From: Planktosalinus sp963977065
GTDB lineage: Bacteria; Bacteroidota; Bacteroidia; Flavobacteriales; Flavobacteriaceae
Length of the DNA: 64,000 nt
Assembly: GCA_963977065.1 (NCBI GenBank)
Contig: CAXBNF010000011.1
Span: forward strand, 1 to 64,000
Direction: 5' to 3'
Shown: in pieces, positions 8,067-16,212 of the stretch
Position numbering within the stretch: position 1 is the stretch's first letter
Layout of the letters: every line of letters begins with the position of its first letter
Notes under the pieces: generated by a model
Seen by the model: only the letters and a program-made list of their open reading frames with translations
Database searches by the model: none
What the model was told of the DNA's origin: nothing
Translations under genes and position numbers: made by a program

Positions 8067-9314
8067 ATGATATTAGAAATGAAAGTTCCCTCACCGGGAG
8101 AATCCATCACCGAAGTAGAAATTGCACAATGGCTGGTAGCCGATGGCGATTATGTTGAAAAAGATCAAGCCATTGCTGAAGTTGACAGCGATAAGGCCAC
8201 ACTCGAGCTTCCCGCAGAAGCAAGTGGAACCATCACACTCAAAGCAGAGGAAGGTGACGCAGTTGCCGTTGGTGAGGTGGTTTGCTTAATCGACACAAGT
8301 GCAGAAGCCCCTTCTGGTTCATCTAAAGAAAAAGAGAGCAAAGCACCTGCTGAAGAGAAAAAAGCAGTTAAAGAAGAAAAATCAGTATCAAAAGAAAAAA
8401 CCTCTTCTGCAGAAAAGAAGAAAGAAACTTCCTATGCTACCGGCACACCTTCACCGGCTGCTAAGAAAATTCTAGACGAGAAAGGCCTATCGCCTTCAGA
8501 CATCATTGGTTCAGGACGAGGTGGTCGCATTACAAAAGAGGATGCTTCACAAGCTTCAAAACCTGCCATGGGAACCCCCGGCCCCGGAAAACGCGGTGAA
8601 GAACGCAAAAAACTTTCCATGTTACGCCGCAAAGTGGCAGAGCGTCTGGTAAGTGCTAAAAATGAAACCGCTATGTTGACTACTTTCAATGAAGTGGATA
8701 TGACAGCCATTTTCGCTTTACGAGAGCAATACAAAGAAGAATTTAAAAACAAACACGGAGTGGGGCTGGGCTTTATGTCATTCTTTACGCTTGCCGTGGT
8801 GAGAGCATTGGAAATGTATCCTGATGTCAACTCCATGATTGATGGTGATTATAAAATCACTTATGATTACAAAGACATTAGCATTGCCGTTTCAGGACCT
8901 AAAGGTTTGATGGTTCCCGTAATTAGAAATGCGGAAAACCTATCTTTCAGAGGTGTGGAAAATGAGGTAAAACGCCTGGCTATTCGCGCCAGGGAAGGTG
9001 AAATCACTGTGGACGAAATGACCGGAGGCACTTTTACGATAACAAATGGTGGCGTGTTTGGCTCGATGCTATCTACACCCATCATCAACCCACCTCAAAG
9101 TGCTATCCTGGGAATGCACAATATTGTTGAACGTGCTATTGTTAAAGATGGAGGAATTATTGTCGCTCCTGTTATGTATGTTGCATTGTCTTATGATCAC
9201 CGCATCATCGACGGCAGGGAATCTGTAGGTTTCCTGGTGGCCATAAAAGAAGCGCTTGAAAGCCCTGAAGAATTGTTGATGAACAATGAGGTTAAGAAAG
9301 CTTTGGAGCTATAA
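8067..9314 (+). CDS. sucB: Dihydrolipoamide succinyltransferase, E2 of 2-oxoglutarate dehydrogenase
   Basis: E2 core that moves the succinyl group from E1 to coenzyme A. 415 residues. Three parts are visible: an N-terminal lipoyl domain (1-76) with lipoyl-Lys43 in DSDKA; a highly charged Lys/Glu linker (about 90-125); a peripheral subunit-binding domain (about 127-160, SPAAKKILDEKGLSPSDI); and the catalytic domain ending in the active-site text DHRIIDG with His378 and Asp382. A single lipoyl domain and the MLRRKVAERLV entry to the core fit SucB rather than the pyruvate E2. It follows sucA, its partner enzyme, and ends at a strong hairpin terminator. A second in-frame ATG at codon 5 is possible, but MILEMKVPSPGES is the form common in the group. 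Confidence 0.97.
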   Translation: MILEMKVPSPGESITEVEIAQWLVADGDYVEKDQAIAEVDSDKATLELPAEASGTITLKAEEGDAVAVGEVVCLIDTSAEAPSGSSKEKESKAPAEEKKAVKEEKSVSKEKTSSAEKKKETSYATGTPSPAAKKILDEKGLSPSDIIGSGRGGRITKEDASQASKPAMGTPGPGKRGEERKKLSMLRRKVAERLVSAKNETAMLTTFNEVDMTAIFALREQYKEEFKNKHGVGLGFMSFFTLAVVRALEMYPDVNSMIDGDYKITYDYKDISIAVSGPKGLMVPVIRNAENLSFRGVENEVKRLAIRAREGEITVDEMTGGTFTITNGGVFGSMLSTPIINPPQSAILGMHNIVERAIVKDGGIIVAPVMYVALSYDHRIIDGRESVGFLVAIKEALESPEELLMNNEVKKALEL

Positions 9315-9338
9315 AAACGCAAAACGATAAACAATATT

Positions 9339-9376
9339 AAAACCCGAAAAGGAACTCTTTTCGGGTTTTGTTTTTT
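9339..9376 (+). terminator. Intrinsic terminator after sucB
   Basis: A perfect 12-bp stem AAAACCCGAAAA (9339-9350) / TTTTCGGGTTTT (9358-9369) with a 7-base loop, then G and a run of six T. It closes the sucAB unit. Confidence 0.9.
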
Positions 9377-9410
9377 AAAATTGCAGGCTGCCATTTCCTT
9401 GAAAAAAATG

Positions 9411-9418
9411 TATATTTG
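9411..9418 (+). promoter_or_regulatory. -7 promoter element of the amidohydrolase gene
   Basis: TATATTTG matches TAnnTTTG exactly, ending 14 bases before the ATG at 9433 and just after the sucB terminator. The -33 partner is not clear. Confidence 0.55.
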
Positions 9419-9432
9419 AGTAAAAAATTGAT

Positions 9433-10764
9433 ATGAAAGCACTTATACTCTTTTTATTGTGTTTAAATCTTACATTTCTAACCGATATAAATGCTCAATC
9501 ATCCCAAATTCTCATCCAAGACATTTATATTTTTAACGGCAAGTCAGACCAAATCACCAAAGCAAACATTTTAATTGAAGGGCAACTCATCAAACAAATT
9601 TCTGCCTCAAACATATCAGTCAATGAAAACGCTGTTATTATTGATGGAACCGGAAAATATGTGATGCCCGGTTTAATCGACGCACACGTTCATGTGATGT
9701 TTGAGAGCATCCCTCAACAACAAGCCATGTTTTCTGACTTTGCCTTTCTTAATTTATTTGCTGCAAAAGCTGCTGAAGAACAATTATTGAGAGGATTTAC
9801 TACCGTTAGGGATTTAGGTGGCGGATCCTTATCGTTAGCAAAAGCAATTGATATGGGCTTGACCAAAGGACCCCGCATCTTTTCAAGTGGGGCATTTATC
9901 TCCCAAACAGGAGGTCATGGAGATTTTGGCTTGCCCACAGATGTTCCCAGAAAAACAGGCGAACTCTCCTATGCAGAGCGAAATGGCATAGTTGCCGTCG
10001 CTGACGGTGTTAACCAGGTATTGTTGCGCTCCAGAGAACAGCTCAGACAAGGTGCTACACAATTAAAATTGATGGCCGGAGGCGGCGTGGCCTCCAGTTA
10101 TGACCCGCTGGATGTGACACAATATACGCTCGAAGAATTTAAAGCAGCGGTGAGCGCAGCAGAAAACTGGGGCACTTATGTAACTGTTCACGCATATACT
10201 CCAAACGCCATTCAAACAGCCATTAACGCCGGTGTAAAATGCATCGACCACGGGCAATTGGCAGACGAAGAAACCGCAAAGTTGATGGCCGAAAAAGGCA
10301 TTTGGTGGAGCCTGCAACCCTTTTTAGATGATGAAGATGCCAATGCTTATCCCGAGGGATCACCCAATAGAGCAAAACAAATTGAAGTTTCTGAAGGAAC
10401 TGACAATGCTTACAAACTCGCCAAAAAATACAACATCAAAACAGCATGGGGTACAGACAACCTCTTCAACGCTGTTAACGCAAAAAAGCAAGGAAAAAAA
10501 CTCACTAAACTTACCCGCTGGTATAGCCCTTTTGAGGTTTTGAAAATGGCCACTTCAGACAATGCTAAATTGCTAAACCTAAGCGGTAAAAGAAGTCCTT
10601 ATCAAAAAGGGGCTTTGGGAGTTATTGAAGAAGGCGCCTATGCAGATATGATTATCTTAAACGAAAACCCCCTTGAAAACATTCAACTTATTGAAAACCC
10701 TCATGAAAACTTTCAATTGATTATGAAAGATGGTGTTATTTACAAGAATATACTCAATAAATAA
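9433..10764 (+). CDS. Secreted amidohydrolase (imidazolonepropionase / Xaa-Pro dipeptidase-like)
   Basis: Metal-dependent amidohydrolase exported to the periplasm or beyond. 443 residues with the signal peptide MKALILFLLCLNLTFLTDINAQ. The first metal-binding strand reads GLIDAHVHVMFE, and TTVRDLGGGS, FISQTGGHGDFG, the carbamylated-Lys candidate LKLMAGGGV, VHAYT, CIDHG and AWGTDN follow in the order expected for the binuclear TIM-barrel amidohydrolases. The small N- and C-terminal beta domains that flank the barrel are also present. Relatives cleave prolidase-type dipeptides or cyclic amides; the substrate here is not determined. Monocistronic by its own promoter and a 73-base gap to the next gene. 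Confidence 0.88.
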   Translation: MKALILFLLCLNLTFLTDINAQSSQILIQDIYIFNGKSDQITKANILIEGQLIKQISASNISVNENAVIIDGTGKYVMPGLIDAHVHVMFESIPQQQAMFSDFAFLNLFAAKAAEEQLLRGFTTVRDLGGGSLSLAKAIDMGLTKGPRIFSSGAFISQTGGHGDFGLPTDVPRKTGELSYAERNGIVAVADGVNQVLLRSREQLRQGATQLKLMAGGGVASSYDPLDVTQYTLEEFKAAVSAAENWGTYVTVHAYTPNAIQTAINAGVKCIDHGQLADEETAKLMAEKGIWWSLQPFLDDEDANAYPEGSPNRAKQIEVSEGTDNAYKLAKKYNIKTAWGTDNLFNAVNAKKQGKKLTKLTRWYSPFEVLKMATSDNAKLLNLSGKRSPYQKGALGVIEEGAYADMIILNENPLENIQLIENPHENFQLIMKDGVIYKNILNK

Positions 10765-10837
10765 AAATAATTAGCAATGCCGGGTACAAACTTACATTTT
10801 GGATTTTATGCTATCTTTAATGTCTAAATTCCAACAA

Positions 10838-11902
10838 ATGAAAAATGTAATTTTACTTTTATTGCTTTCAGTTTTTGTAATTTCCTGTAAAAATGAAACT
10901 AAAAAAGAAACCTCAAAAGTTGAAGCATCCCAAAACAATTTGATTTTAGTTGCCAATAAAACAGACAACACCTTACACATTATTGATGTTATAACCACAG
11001 AAACTTTACACATACTCGATACCGGTCTGGAACCCCACGAAGTGGAAATCACTTCTGACGGTAAACTGGCTGTGGTGACCAATTATGGCAACAGCGAAAA
11101 TCCGGGAAACTCACTTTCTGTATATGATTTGACAGGGTTTAAACTTGAAAAAACAATTGATTTAGGTGAACATACACGTCCGCATGGTATTCAGGTTTTT
11201 GGCGAAAACCAAAAAATGCTCGTTACCACCGAAGGCTCCAACAGTTTACTATTGGTCAATATTGAAACCGGAGCAATTGAAATAGCCATCGATACTGAGC
11301 AGACCGTTTCACATATGGTAGCCGCAACACCCGATTTAAAAAGAGCTTTTGTGCCCAGCATCAGTACCGGAAACCTAACAGTCATTGATTTGGAAAAAGA
11401 AGAAGTCTTGAAGCAAATAATTTCCGGTAATGGCGCTGAAGGCATTGCCGTTTCTCCCAACGGAAAAGAAGTGTGGGTGAGTAATAGAGCTGACAATACC
11501 CTGACTATTTTTGACACGGCCTCGCTGGAACTTATTCAAACACTTGCTTCTGAAGATTTTCCTATTCGTTTAAAATTTACGCCGGATGGCAAAAAAGTAC
11601 TCGTGAGCAACGCCCGAACCGGAGATGTGGCTGTTTTTGATGCCAAAGCAAAAACACTGCTCGCCACTGTAAAAATGGATGTACCACTCCCCGATGAAGT
11701 GGATGATGAACGCTATTTTTCAAGAGAATTTGAAGGCAGCTCCATTCCCATTGGCATAGTAGTCCCCAACAATCAAAAAGCGTATGTAGCTAACACAAAC
11801 GCCGATTTAGTAAGTGAAATTGATTTAGAAACCTATACCATCACCCGCCACTTTCCCACAGGTAAACAACCTGATGGAATCAACTATTTATATAGAAATT
11901 AA
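10838..11902 (+). CDS. YncE-like beta-propeller lipoprotein
   Basis: 354-residue lipoprotein made of repeated propeller blades, with no recognisable catalytic residues. I chose the ATG at 10838 because it gives a clean lipoprotein signal, MKNVILLLLLSVFVISC (Cys17); an upstream in-frame ATG at 10799 would place 13 unlikely residues before it. Blades recur about every 45 residues with text such as NKTDNTLHIIDVITTETL, PHGIQVF, GIAVSPNGKEVWVSNRADNT and DVAVFDAKAKTLLATV, the YVTN/SMP-30-like pattern. First gene of a three-gene unit: the aminotransferase starts one base after its stop codon. It may bind a ligand for those enzymes, but this is inference from order only. Confidence 0.86.
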   Translation: MKNVILLLLLSVFVISCKNETKKETSKVEASQNNLILVANKTDNTLHIIDVITTETLHILDTGLEPHEVEITSDGKLAVVTNYGNSENPGNSLSVYDLTGFKLEKTIDLGEHTRPHGIQVFGENQKMLVTTEGSNSLLLVNIETGAIEIAIDTEQTVSHMVAATPDLKRAFVPSISTGNLTVIDLEKEEVLKQIISGNGAEGIAVSPNGKEVWVSNRADNTLTIFDTASLELIQTLASEDFPIRLKFTPDGKKVLVSNARTGDVAVFDAKAKTLLATVKMDVPLPDEVDDERYFSREFEGSSIPIGIVVPNNQKAYVANTNADLVSEIDLETYTITRHFPTGKQPDGINYLYRN

Positions 11903-11903
11903 T

Positions 11904-12821
11904 ATGATTAACGGTACCCACAACGCTCTTGAAGACCCCCGCAATAAGGACATTAAAATTTTTATTAACGGCCAACTGCACCACCGCGATGAAGCAAAAA
12001 TCTCGGTTTTTGACAGTGGCTATCTGGTTGGCGATGGTGTTTGGGAAGCCTTTAGGGTACATAATGGAAAAATGATTTTTGTGCACAAGCATCTTGACCG
12101 CTTGTGGCAATCAGCTAAGGTGGTAGGGATATCTATTCCTTTCAGTCGGGAGGAGTTGTTGCAAAACGTTCAATCCACTCTGGATGCAAACGGGATGAAA
12201 GACCACATCCACGTAAGGGTAATGCTCACAAGAGGCATCAAGAAAACGCCATCACAAGACCCTCGTTTAACCATTTCAGGGCCCAATCTGGTCATCATTG
12301 CCGAACACAAAATCGCTTCTACTGAAACCAAAACCAAAGGAATCACCCTGTTTACCTCAACCTTTCGCAGAGGTTCGCCTGATTATCTCGACCCGCGCCT
12401 CAACTGCCATAGTAAATTACACGAGGTGCAAGCCTTGATACAAGCTTTGGAAGCCAGTGCCGATGAAGCGCTGATGCTCGACATCCACGGTTTTGTGTCC
12501 ACCTGCAATGCTACCAATTTTTTTATGGTAAAAGACGGTGAGGTATGGACCTCAACAGGTCAATACTGTATGAACGGCATTACCCGGGGAAATGTGATTG
12601 CGCTCTGTGAACAAAACAATATCGTTTGTAAAGTGAAAAACTTTTCGTTATTTGATGTGTATGGTGCTGATGAAGCTTTTGTTACCGGCACCTTTGGCGG
12701 ACTTACTCATGCAGTGAAAATCGATGGTAAAACTATTGGTGATGGAAAATGTGGTTCAGTGACAAAACGATTAAGCAATCTTTATCAAGAACTTGTTGAA
12801 AAAGAAATTCAATCTTTATAA
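11904..12821 (+). CDS. Class IV PLP-dependent aminotransferase
   Basis: Fold type IV aminotransferase or lyase, like branched-chain or D-amino-acid aminotransferase. 305 residues from the ATG at 11904, one base after the previous stop; a longer in-frame start at 11874 would overlap the upstream gene and lacks support. SVFDSGYLVGDGVWEAFRV is the conserved N-terminal region, LNCHSKLHEVQALIQA holds the likely Schiff-base Lys, and GFVSTCNATNFFMV, ITRGNVI and EAFVTGTFGGLTHAV form the PLP phosphate cup. The active-site arms do not tell me the substrate. The sulfotransferase-like gene begins at the very next base after its stop, so the two are translationally linked. Confidence 0.9.
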   Translation: MINGTHNALEDPRNKDIKIFINGQLHHRDEAKISVFDSGYLVGDGVWEAFRVHNGKMIFVHKHLDRLWQSAKVVGISIPFSREELLQNVQSTLDANGMKDHIHVRVMLTRGIKKTPSQDPRLTISGPNLVIIAEHKIASTETKTKGITLFTSTFRRGSPDYLDPRLNCHSKLHEVQALIQALEASADEALMLDIHGFVSTCNATNFFMVKDGEVWTSTGQYCMNGITRGNVIALCEQNNIVCKVKNFSLFDVYGADEAFVTGTFGGLTHAVKIDGKTIGDGKCGSVTKRLSNLYQELVEKEIQSL

Positions 12822-13553
12822 ATGGCAGCTCCCATTAAACGTATTTCAATCTGGTCAGGCCCACGGAATATTTCCACAGCGATGATGTATTCTTTTGCAC
12901 AGCGAAAGGACACTAAAGTATTTGATGAGCCTCTGTATGGTTATTATCTAAAAAACAGCATAGCCAAAGAATACCACCCGGGAGCCGATGAAATCATCAA
13001 CACTTTGGAAACTGATGGCAACAAAGTGGTCGATATGATGCTTACAAACAATGAAAAGCCCGTACTGTTTTTTAAAAATATGACGCACCACCTCCTACCC
13101 AATTTCGACCGATCATTCTTACAACATCTAGCCAACGTAATCCTGACCCGAGACCCTCTAGAAATGCTCCCCTCCTATGCCGAAGTGGTTGAAACACCCA
13201 CTCTGTATGATGTGGGTTATAAAATCCATTTGGATATAGTTGAACAATTACAAGCAGAAAATTTACCGGTGATAGTGTTGGATTCCAAAGCCGTTTTACT
13301 CAATCCTAGTGATCAATTGCAAAAATTATGTGCCGCGATAAACATACCTTTTGACCCGGCGATGTTGAGTTGGACTCCCGGCGCACGTCCTGAAGATGGA
13401 TGCTGGGCCAAATACTGGTATGGCAACATTCATAAATCAACCGGCTTTTTACCATACCAACCTAAAACCAAACCTTTCCCTGAAAAACTGAAGCCACTGC
13501 TCGAGGAGTGTTTGCCTTATTATGAGAAGTTAAAATCTTATGCAATAGATTAA
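12822..13553 (+). CDS. Sulfotransferase-like protein paired with the class IV aminotransferase
   Basis: 243 residues, cytoplasmic. Near the N-terminus IWSGPRNISTAMMYSFAQR is a P-loop-like phosphosulfate-binding motif of the sulfotransferase fold, and the strand-helix VILTRDPLEMLPSYAEV matches the 3'-phosphate-binding region (R-D-P). Downstream, ARPEDGCWAKYWYGNIHKSTGF resembles the C-terminal loop of the family. Its ATG is immediately after the aminotransferase stop. I recall plant proteins named branched-chain aminotransferase-like that fuse these same two domains, which makes a joint function likely, but acceptor and donor are unknown, and a P-loop kinase-type role is not excluded. Confidence 0.8.
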   Translation: MAAPIKRISIWSGPRNISTAMMYSFAQRKDTKVFDEPLYGYYLKNSIAKEYHPGADEIINTLETDGNKVVDMMLTNNEKPVLFFKNMTHHLLPNFDRSFLQHLANVILTRDPLEMLPSYAEVVETPTLYDVGYKIHLDIVEQLQAENLPVIVLDSKAVLLNPSDQLQKLCAAINIPFDPAMLSWTPGARPEDGCWAKYWYGNIHKSTGFLPYQPKTKPFPEKLKPLLEECLPYYEKLKSYAID

Positions 13554-13595
13554 GAAATAATAGTACCTTTAACTTATCATTTAATTCCTTTTTTT

Positions 13596-13808
13596 ATGAA
13601 AAAAAACATGGGTGCCGCAGATCGTATTATTAGGATAATAATCGCTGCGATTATTGGGTTTCTTTATTATAATGGAACTATTTCAGGAACATTAGGCTTA
13701 ATTCTTCTAGTTTTAGCCATAGTATTTTTACTAACCAGTTTTATAGGTTTTTGTGGATTATACTCATTGTTTGGCATTAAAACCTGTGCTGTAAAAGAGA
13801 AGAGTTAG
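13596..13808 (+). CDS. DUF2892 (YgaP-like) small membrane protein
   Basis: 70 residues with the family's MKKNMGAADRIIRIIIA start, two hydrophobic helices (about 13-28 and 33-58) and the conserved C-terminal GFCGLYSLFGIKTC. In other bacteria this module forms a membrane hairpin, sometimes joined to rhodanese; here it stands alone, with two Cys near the C-terminus. It lies 42 bases after the sulfotransferase-like gene with a weak promoter-like TACCTTTA between, so it may or may not be in that unit. Function unknown. Confidence 0.85.
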   Translation: MKKNMGAADRIIRIIIAAIIGFLYYNGTISGTLGLILLVLAIVFLLTSFIGFCGLYSLFGIKTCAVKEKS

Positions 13809-13812
13809 TCTT

Positions 13813-13855
13813 TAAAAACTATGAGAGTACAAATGAAATTGAACCTCTTAGTTTT
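13813..13855. terminator. Bidirectional terminator between DUF2892 gene and tadA
   Basis: AAAAACTATGAG (13813-13824) pairs with CTCTTAGTTTTT (13844-13855) except for one mismatch, enclosing a 19-base loop. A-run on one side and T-run on the other let it serve both convergent genes. Confidence 0.6.
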
Positions 13856-13861
13856 TCCTTT

Positions 13862-14311
13862 TTAATTCAAATTCCTCTTCTCAACAAAAAACCGTTTTAA
13901 TAGCTCAGAAGCTTCTTCAGCAAAGATACCGCCCTCCATTTTTGTTTTGGGGTGGAGTTGTGTTTTCATATTGATGCAACCTCTTTGCTGATCACGAGCT
14001 CCATAAACTACCCGGTCAATCTGGCTCCATGCTAGAGCTCCGGCACACATCTGGCAGGGTTCAATCGTGACATAAAGTGTGCATTTTTTGAGGTATTTAC
14101 CACCCAGGTAATCGGCGGCGGCGGTGATGGCTTGCATTTCGGCGTGAGCGGTAACGTCATTTAAAGTTTCAGTGAGGTTGTGTGCTCGGGCAATAATTTT
14201 ATTTTCCACAACAATCACAGCACCAATGGGAATTTCGCCTTTAGCGAAAGCATTTTCAGCCTCCTGCAAAGCGCGTTTCATGAAATAACTGTCATCAAAT
14301 GGTTCAATCAT
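13862..14311 (-). CDS. tadA: tRNA-specific adenosine-34 deaminase
   Basis: Zinc enzyme that converts adenosine to inosine at the wobble position of tRNA-Arg(ACG). 149 residues, the normal TadA length. The zinc site and catalytic Glu are intact: His56 and Glu58 in TAHAEMQA, Cys86 and Cys89 in EPCQMCAGA. The N-terminal EIPIGAVIV and C-terminal FFVEKR are also family text. Related guanine/cytosine deaminases share the core, but the CAGAxxxSxxxxVVYGAxD run is TadA-like. It is divergent from dxs, whose start codon lies 76 bases away. Confidence 0.94.
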   Translation of the reverse strand: MIEPFDDSYFMKRALQEAENAFAKGEIPIGAVIVVENKIIARAHNLTETLNDVTAHAEMQAITAAADYLGGKYLKKCTLYVTIEPCQMCAGALAWSQIDRVVYGARDQQRGCINMKTQLHPKTKMEGGIFAEEASELLKRFFVEKRNLN

Positions 14312-14374
14312 CAGGTCTTATATCTATTGTCTAACGTCATTAGTCTATATTTCAAAAATACAACTTCAATTGTT

Positions 14375-14382
14375 TACTTTTG
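14375..14382 (+). promoter_or_regulatory. -7 promoter element of dxs, 4 bases from the start codon
   Basis: TACTTTTG matches TAnnTTTG exactly. Only CAGT separates it from the ATG at 14387, so transcription should begin at or next to the A of the start codon and give a leaderless mRNA. No clear -33 TTTG. Confidence 0.55.
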
Positions 14383-14386
14383 CAGT

Positions 14387-16156
14387 ATGGCAACAACTTT
14401 ATTAGACGACATTAACTTCCCGACTGATTTACGCAAACTGTCTCCAGGGCAACTCCCTCAGCTTGCCAAAGAATTACGCAAATTCATTATCGATATCGTT
14501 GCCACTAAAGAAGGTCATCTGGGTGCAAGTTTGGGTGTTGTGGAGTTGACTATTGCTTTACATTATGTGTTCAACACACCTGAGGATCTATTGGTTTGGG
14601 ATGTGGGGCATCAAGCGTATGGACATAAAATTTTGACCGGAAGGAAAACTAATTTTCACACCAACCGCCGTTTGAATGGTATTTCCGGTTTCCCGAAAAG
14701 GGAAGAAAGTGTTTTTGATGCTTTTGGCGTGGGACACAGTTCGACAGCTATTTCAGCCACGTTGGGGATGGCGATTGCTGCCCAACTCAACGGAAACACA
14801 AAACGCCAACACATCGCTGTGGTGGGTGATGCTTCCATCGCCTCAGGAATGGCTTTTGAAGGGCTCAATCACGCAGGGGTCACCAATACAAATCTCCTTG
14901 TTATTCTCAACGACAACGCCATTGGTATTGACCCGAGTGTGGGTGCATTAAAAGAGTATTTGACCAAGGCTACCTTGAAAAGAACGCCCAATCAGGACAA
15001 TATTTTTGAAGCCTTGAATTTTAATTATTCAGGACCGGTAGATGGGCATAATGTATTGGAATTAATTCAGGAGTTGGAGCGTTTAAAAAAAGTGCCGGGA
15101 CCCAAATTGCTTCACGTTATAACCAAAAAAGGAAAAGGCCTCCGTCAAGCGGAAGAAGATCAGGTAAAATATCATGCTCCCGGAAAATTCAATAAGGACA
15201 CCGGTGATTTATTACCAAAATCTTCTGTATTACAGCCTCCAAAATTTCAGGATGTATTTGGAATTACAATGGTAGAACTTGCAGAAAAAAACCCAAAAAT
15301 TATGGGTATCACTCCGGCGATGCCCACCGGGAGTTCCCTAAAATTTATGATGGATCGTTTCCCTTCCCGAGCCATAGATGTTGGGATTGCTGAGCAACAT
15401 GCCGTTACATTTTCTGCGGGTCTGGTAACTCAAGGAATGATTGTGTTTTGTAATATCTATTCTACATTTTTACAGCGTGCATATGATCAAGTGATTCATG
15501 ATGTATGTTTACAAAAACTTCCGGTGATCTTTTGTTTAGATCGTGCAGGAATTGTGGGTGAGGATGGTGCTACACATCACGGAATTTTTGATATTGCTTA
15601 TTTGCGTTGCATTCCTAATTTGATTGTTTTCGCTCCGCGAAATGAACTCGAGTTACGCAATATAATGTACACTGCCTCAATGGGTCTTGATTTACCAATT
15701 GCCATAAGATACCCACGTGGTCGAGGGAGAATGATGGATTGGAAACAGCCCTATTCAAAAATTGAAATCGGAAATGGAGTTCAATTAAAAGATGGAATTT
15801 CAATTGCTTTGATTACTATTGGAACAATTGTCAACAATGTTATGGATGCATTAGAGTCAATTGATAAAAATGATATTGCTTTATATGATATGCGTTTTAT
15901 AAAGCCAATAGATGAGGCCCTATTACACCTTATTTTCAAAAAACATCAAACCATAGTAACATTAGAAGACGGGGTGAAGTCCGGTGGATTTGGCAGTGCT
16001 GTACTTGAGTTTGCAGCAGTCAATCACTTTAAAAACGACATTCATATTTTAGGAATCCCAGATGTTTTTCCAGAACAGGGAACCGTGGAAGAGCTTCAGG
16101 ATTTATGTGGCCTTTCTAAAATTAAAATCGGTGAATTTCTTAGTAAACTTCAATAA
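14387..16156 (+). CDS. dxs: 1-deoxy-D-xylulose-5-phosphate synthase
   Basis: First enzyme of the MEP isoprenoid pathway: condenses pyruvate with glyceraldehyde 3-phosphate, using thiamine diphosphate. 589 residues from the ATG at 14387, which opens with DDINFPTDLRKLSPGQLPQL, the family's usual start; the reading frame stays open 69 codons upstream but that stretch is antisense to tadA and has no family text. Landmarks: GGHLGASLGVVELT-like KEGHLGASLGVVELT, DVGHQAYGHKILTGR, the ThDP motif GDASIASGMAFEGLNHAG with NDNAIGID, and IAEQHAVTFSAGL with HHGIFDIAYLR in the second half. At under 600 residues it is slightly shorter than E. coli Dxs (about 620). Confidence 0.97.
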   Translation: MATTLLDDINFPTDLRKLSPGQLPQLAKELRKFIIDIVATKEGHLGASLGVVELTIALHYVFNTPEDLLVWDVGHQAYGHKILTGRKTNFHTNRRLNGISGFPKREESVFDAFGVGHSSTAISATLGMAIAAQLNGNTKRQHIAVVGDASIASGMAFEGLNHAGVTNTNLLVILNDNAIGIDPSVGALKEYLTKATLKRTPNQDNIFEALNFNYSGPVDGHNVLELIQELERLKKVPGPKLLHVITKKGKGLRQAEEDQVKYHAPGKFNKDTGDLLPKSSVLQPPKFQDVFGITMVELAEKNPKIMGITPAMPTGSSLKFMMDRFPSRAIDVGIAEQHAVTFSAGLVTQGMIVFCNIYSTFLQRAYDQVIHDVCLQKLPVIFCLDRAGIVGEDGATHHGIFDIAYLRCIPNLIVFAPRNELELRNIMYTASMGLDLPIAIRYPRGRGRMMDWKQPYSKIEIGNGVQLKDGISIALITIGTIVNNVMDALESIDKNDIALYDMRFIKPIDEALLHLIFKKHQTIVTLEDGVKSGGFGSAVLEFAAVNHFKNDIHILGIPDVFPEQGTVEELQDLCGLSKIKIGEFLSKLQ

Positions 16157-16185
16157 AAAAGACTGCCATTTCTGACAGCCTTTTT
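16156..16185. terminator. Bidirectional terminator between dxs and the M36 protease gene
   Basis: AAAAAGACTGCC and CTGACAGCCTTTTT form a stem with two mismatches around a short loop (16156-16185). It has A-run and T-run flanks and lies between two convergent genes. Confidence 0.65.
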
Positions 16186-16212
16186 CAAATAAACAATTAA
16201 ACTAATAAAAAA

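Noticed and set aside
8432..8836. 134-codon open frame antisense to sucB
   Set aside because: Mirror of the sucB linker and core codons; no signal, motif or promoter of its own.
14180..14386. N-terminal extension of dxs by 69 codons
   Set aside because: It lies antisense to tadA, carries no Dxs family text, and a consensus promoter sits just before the internal ATG.
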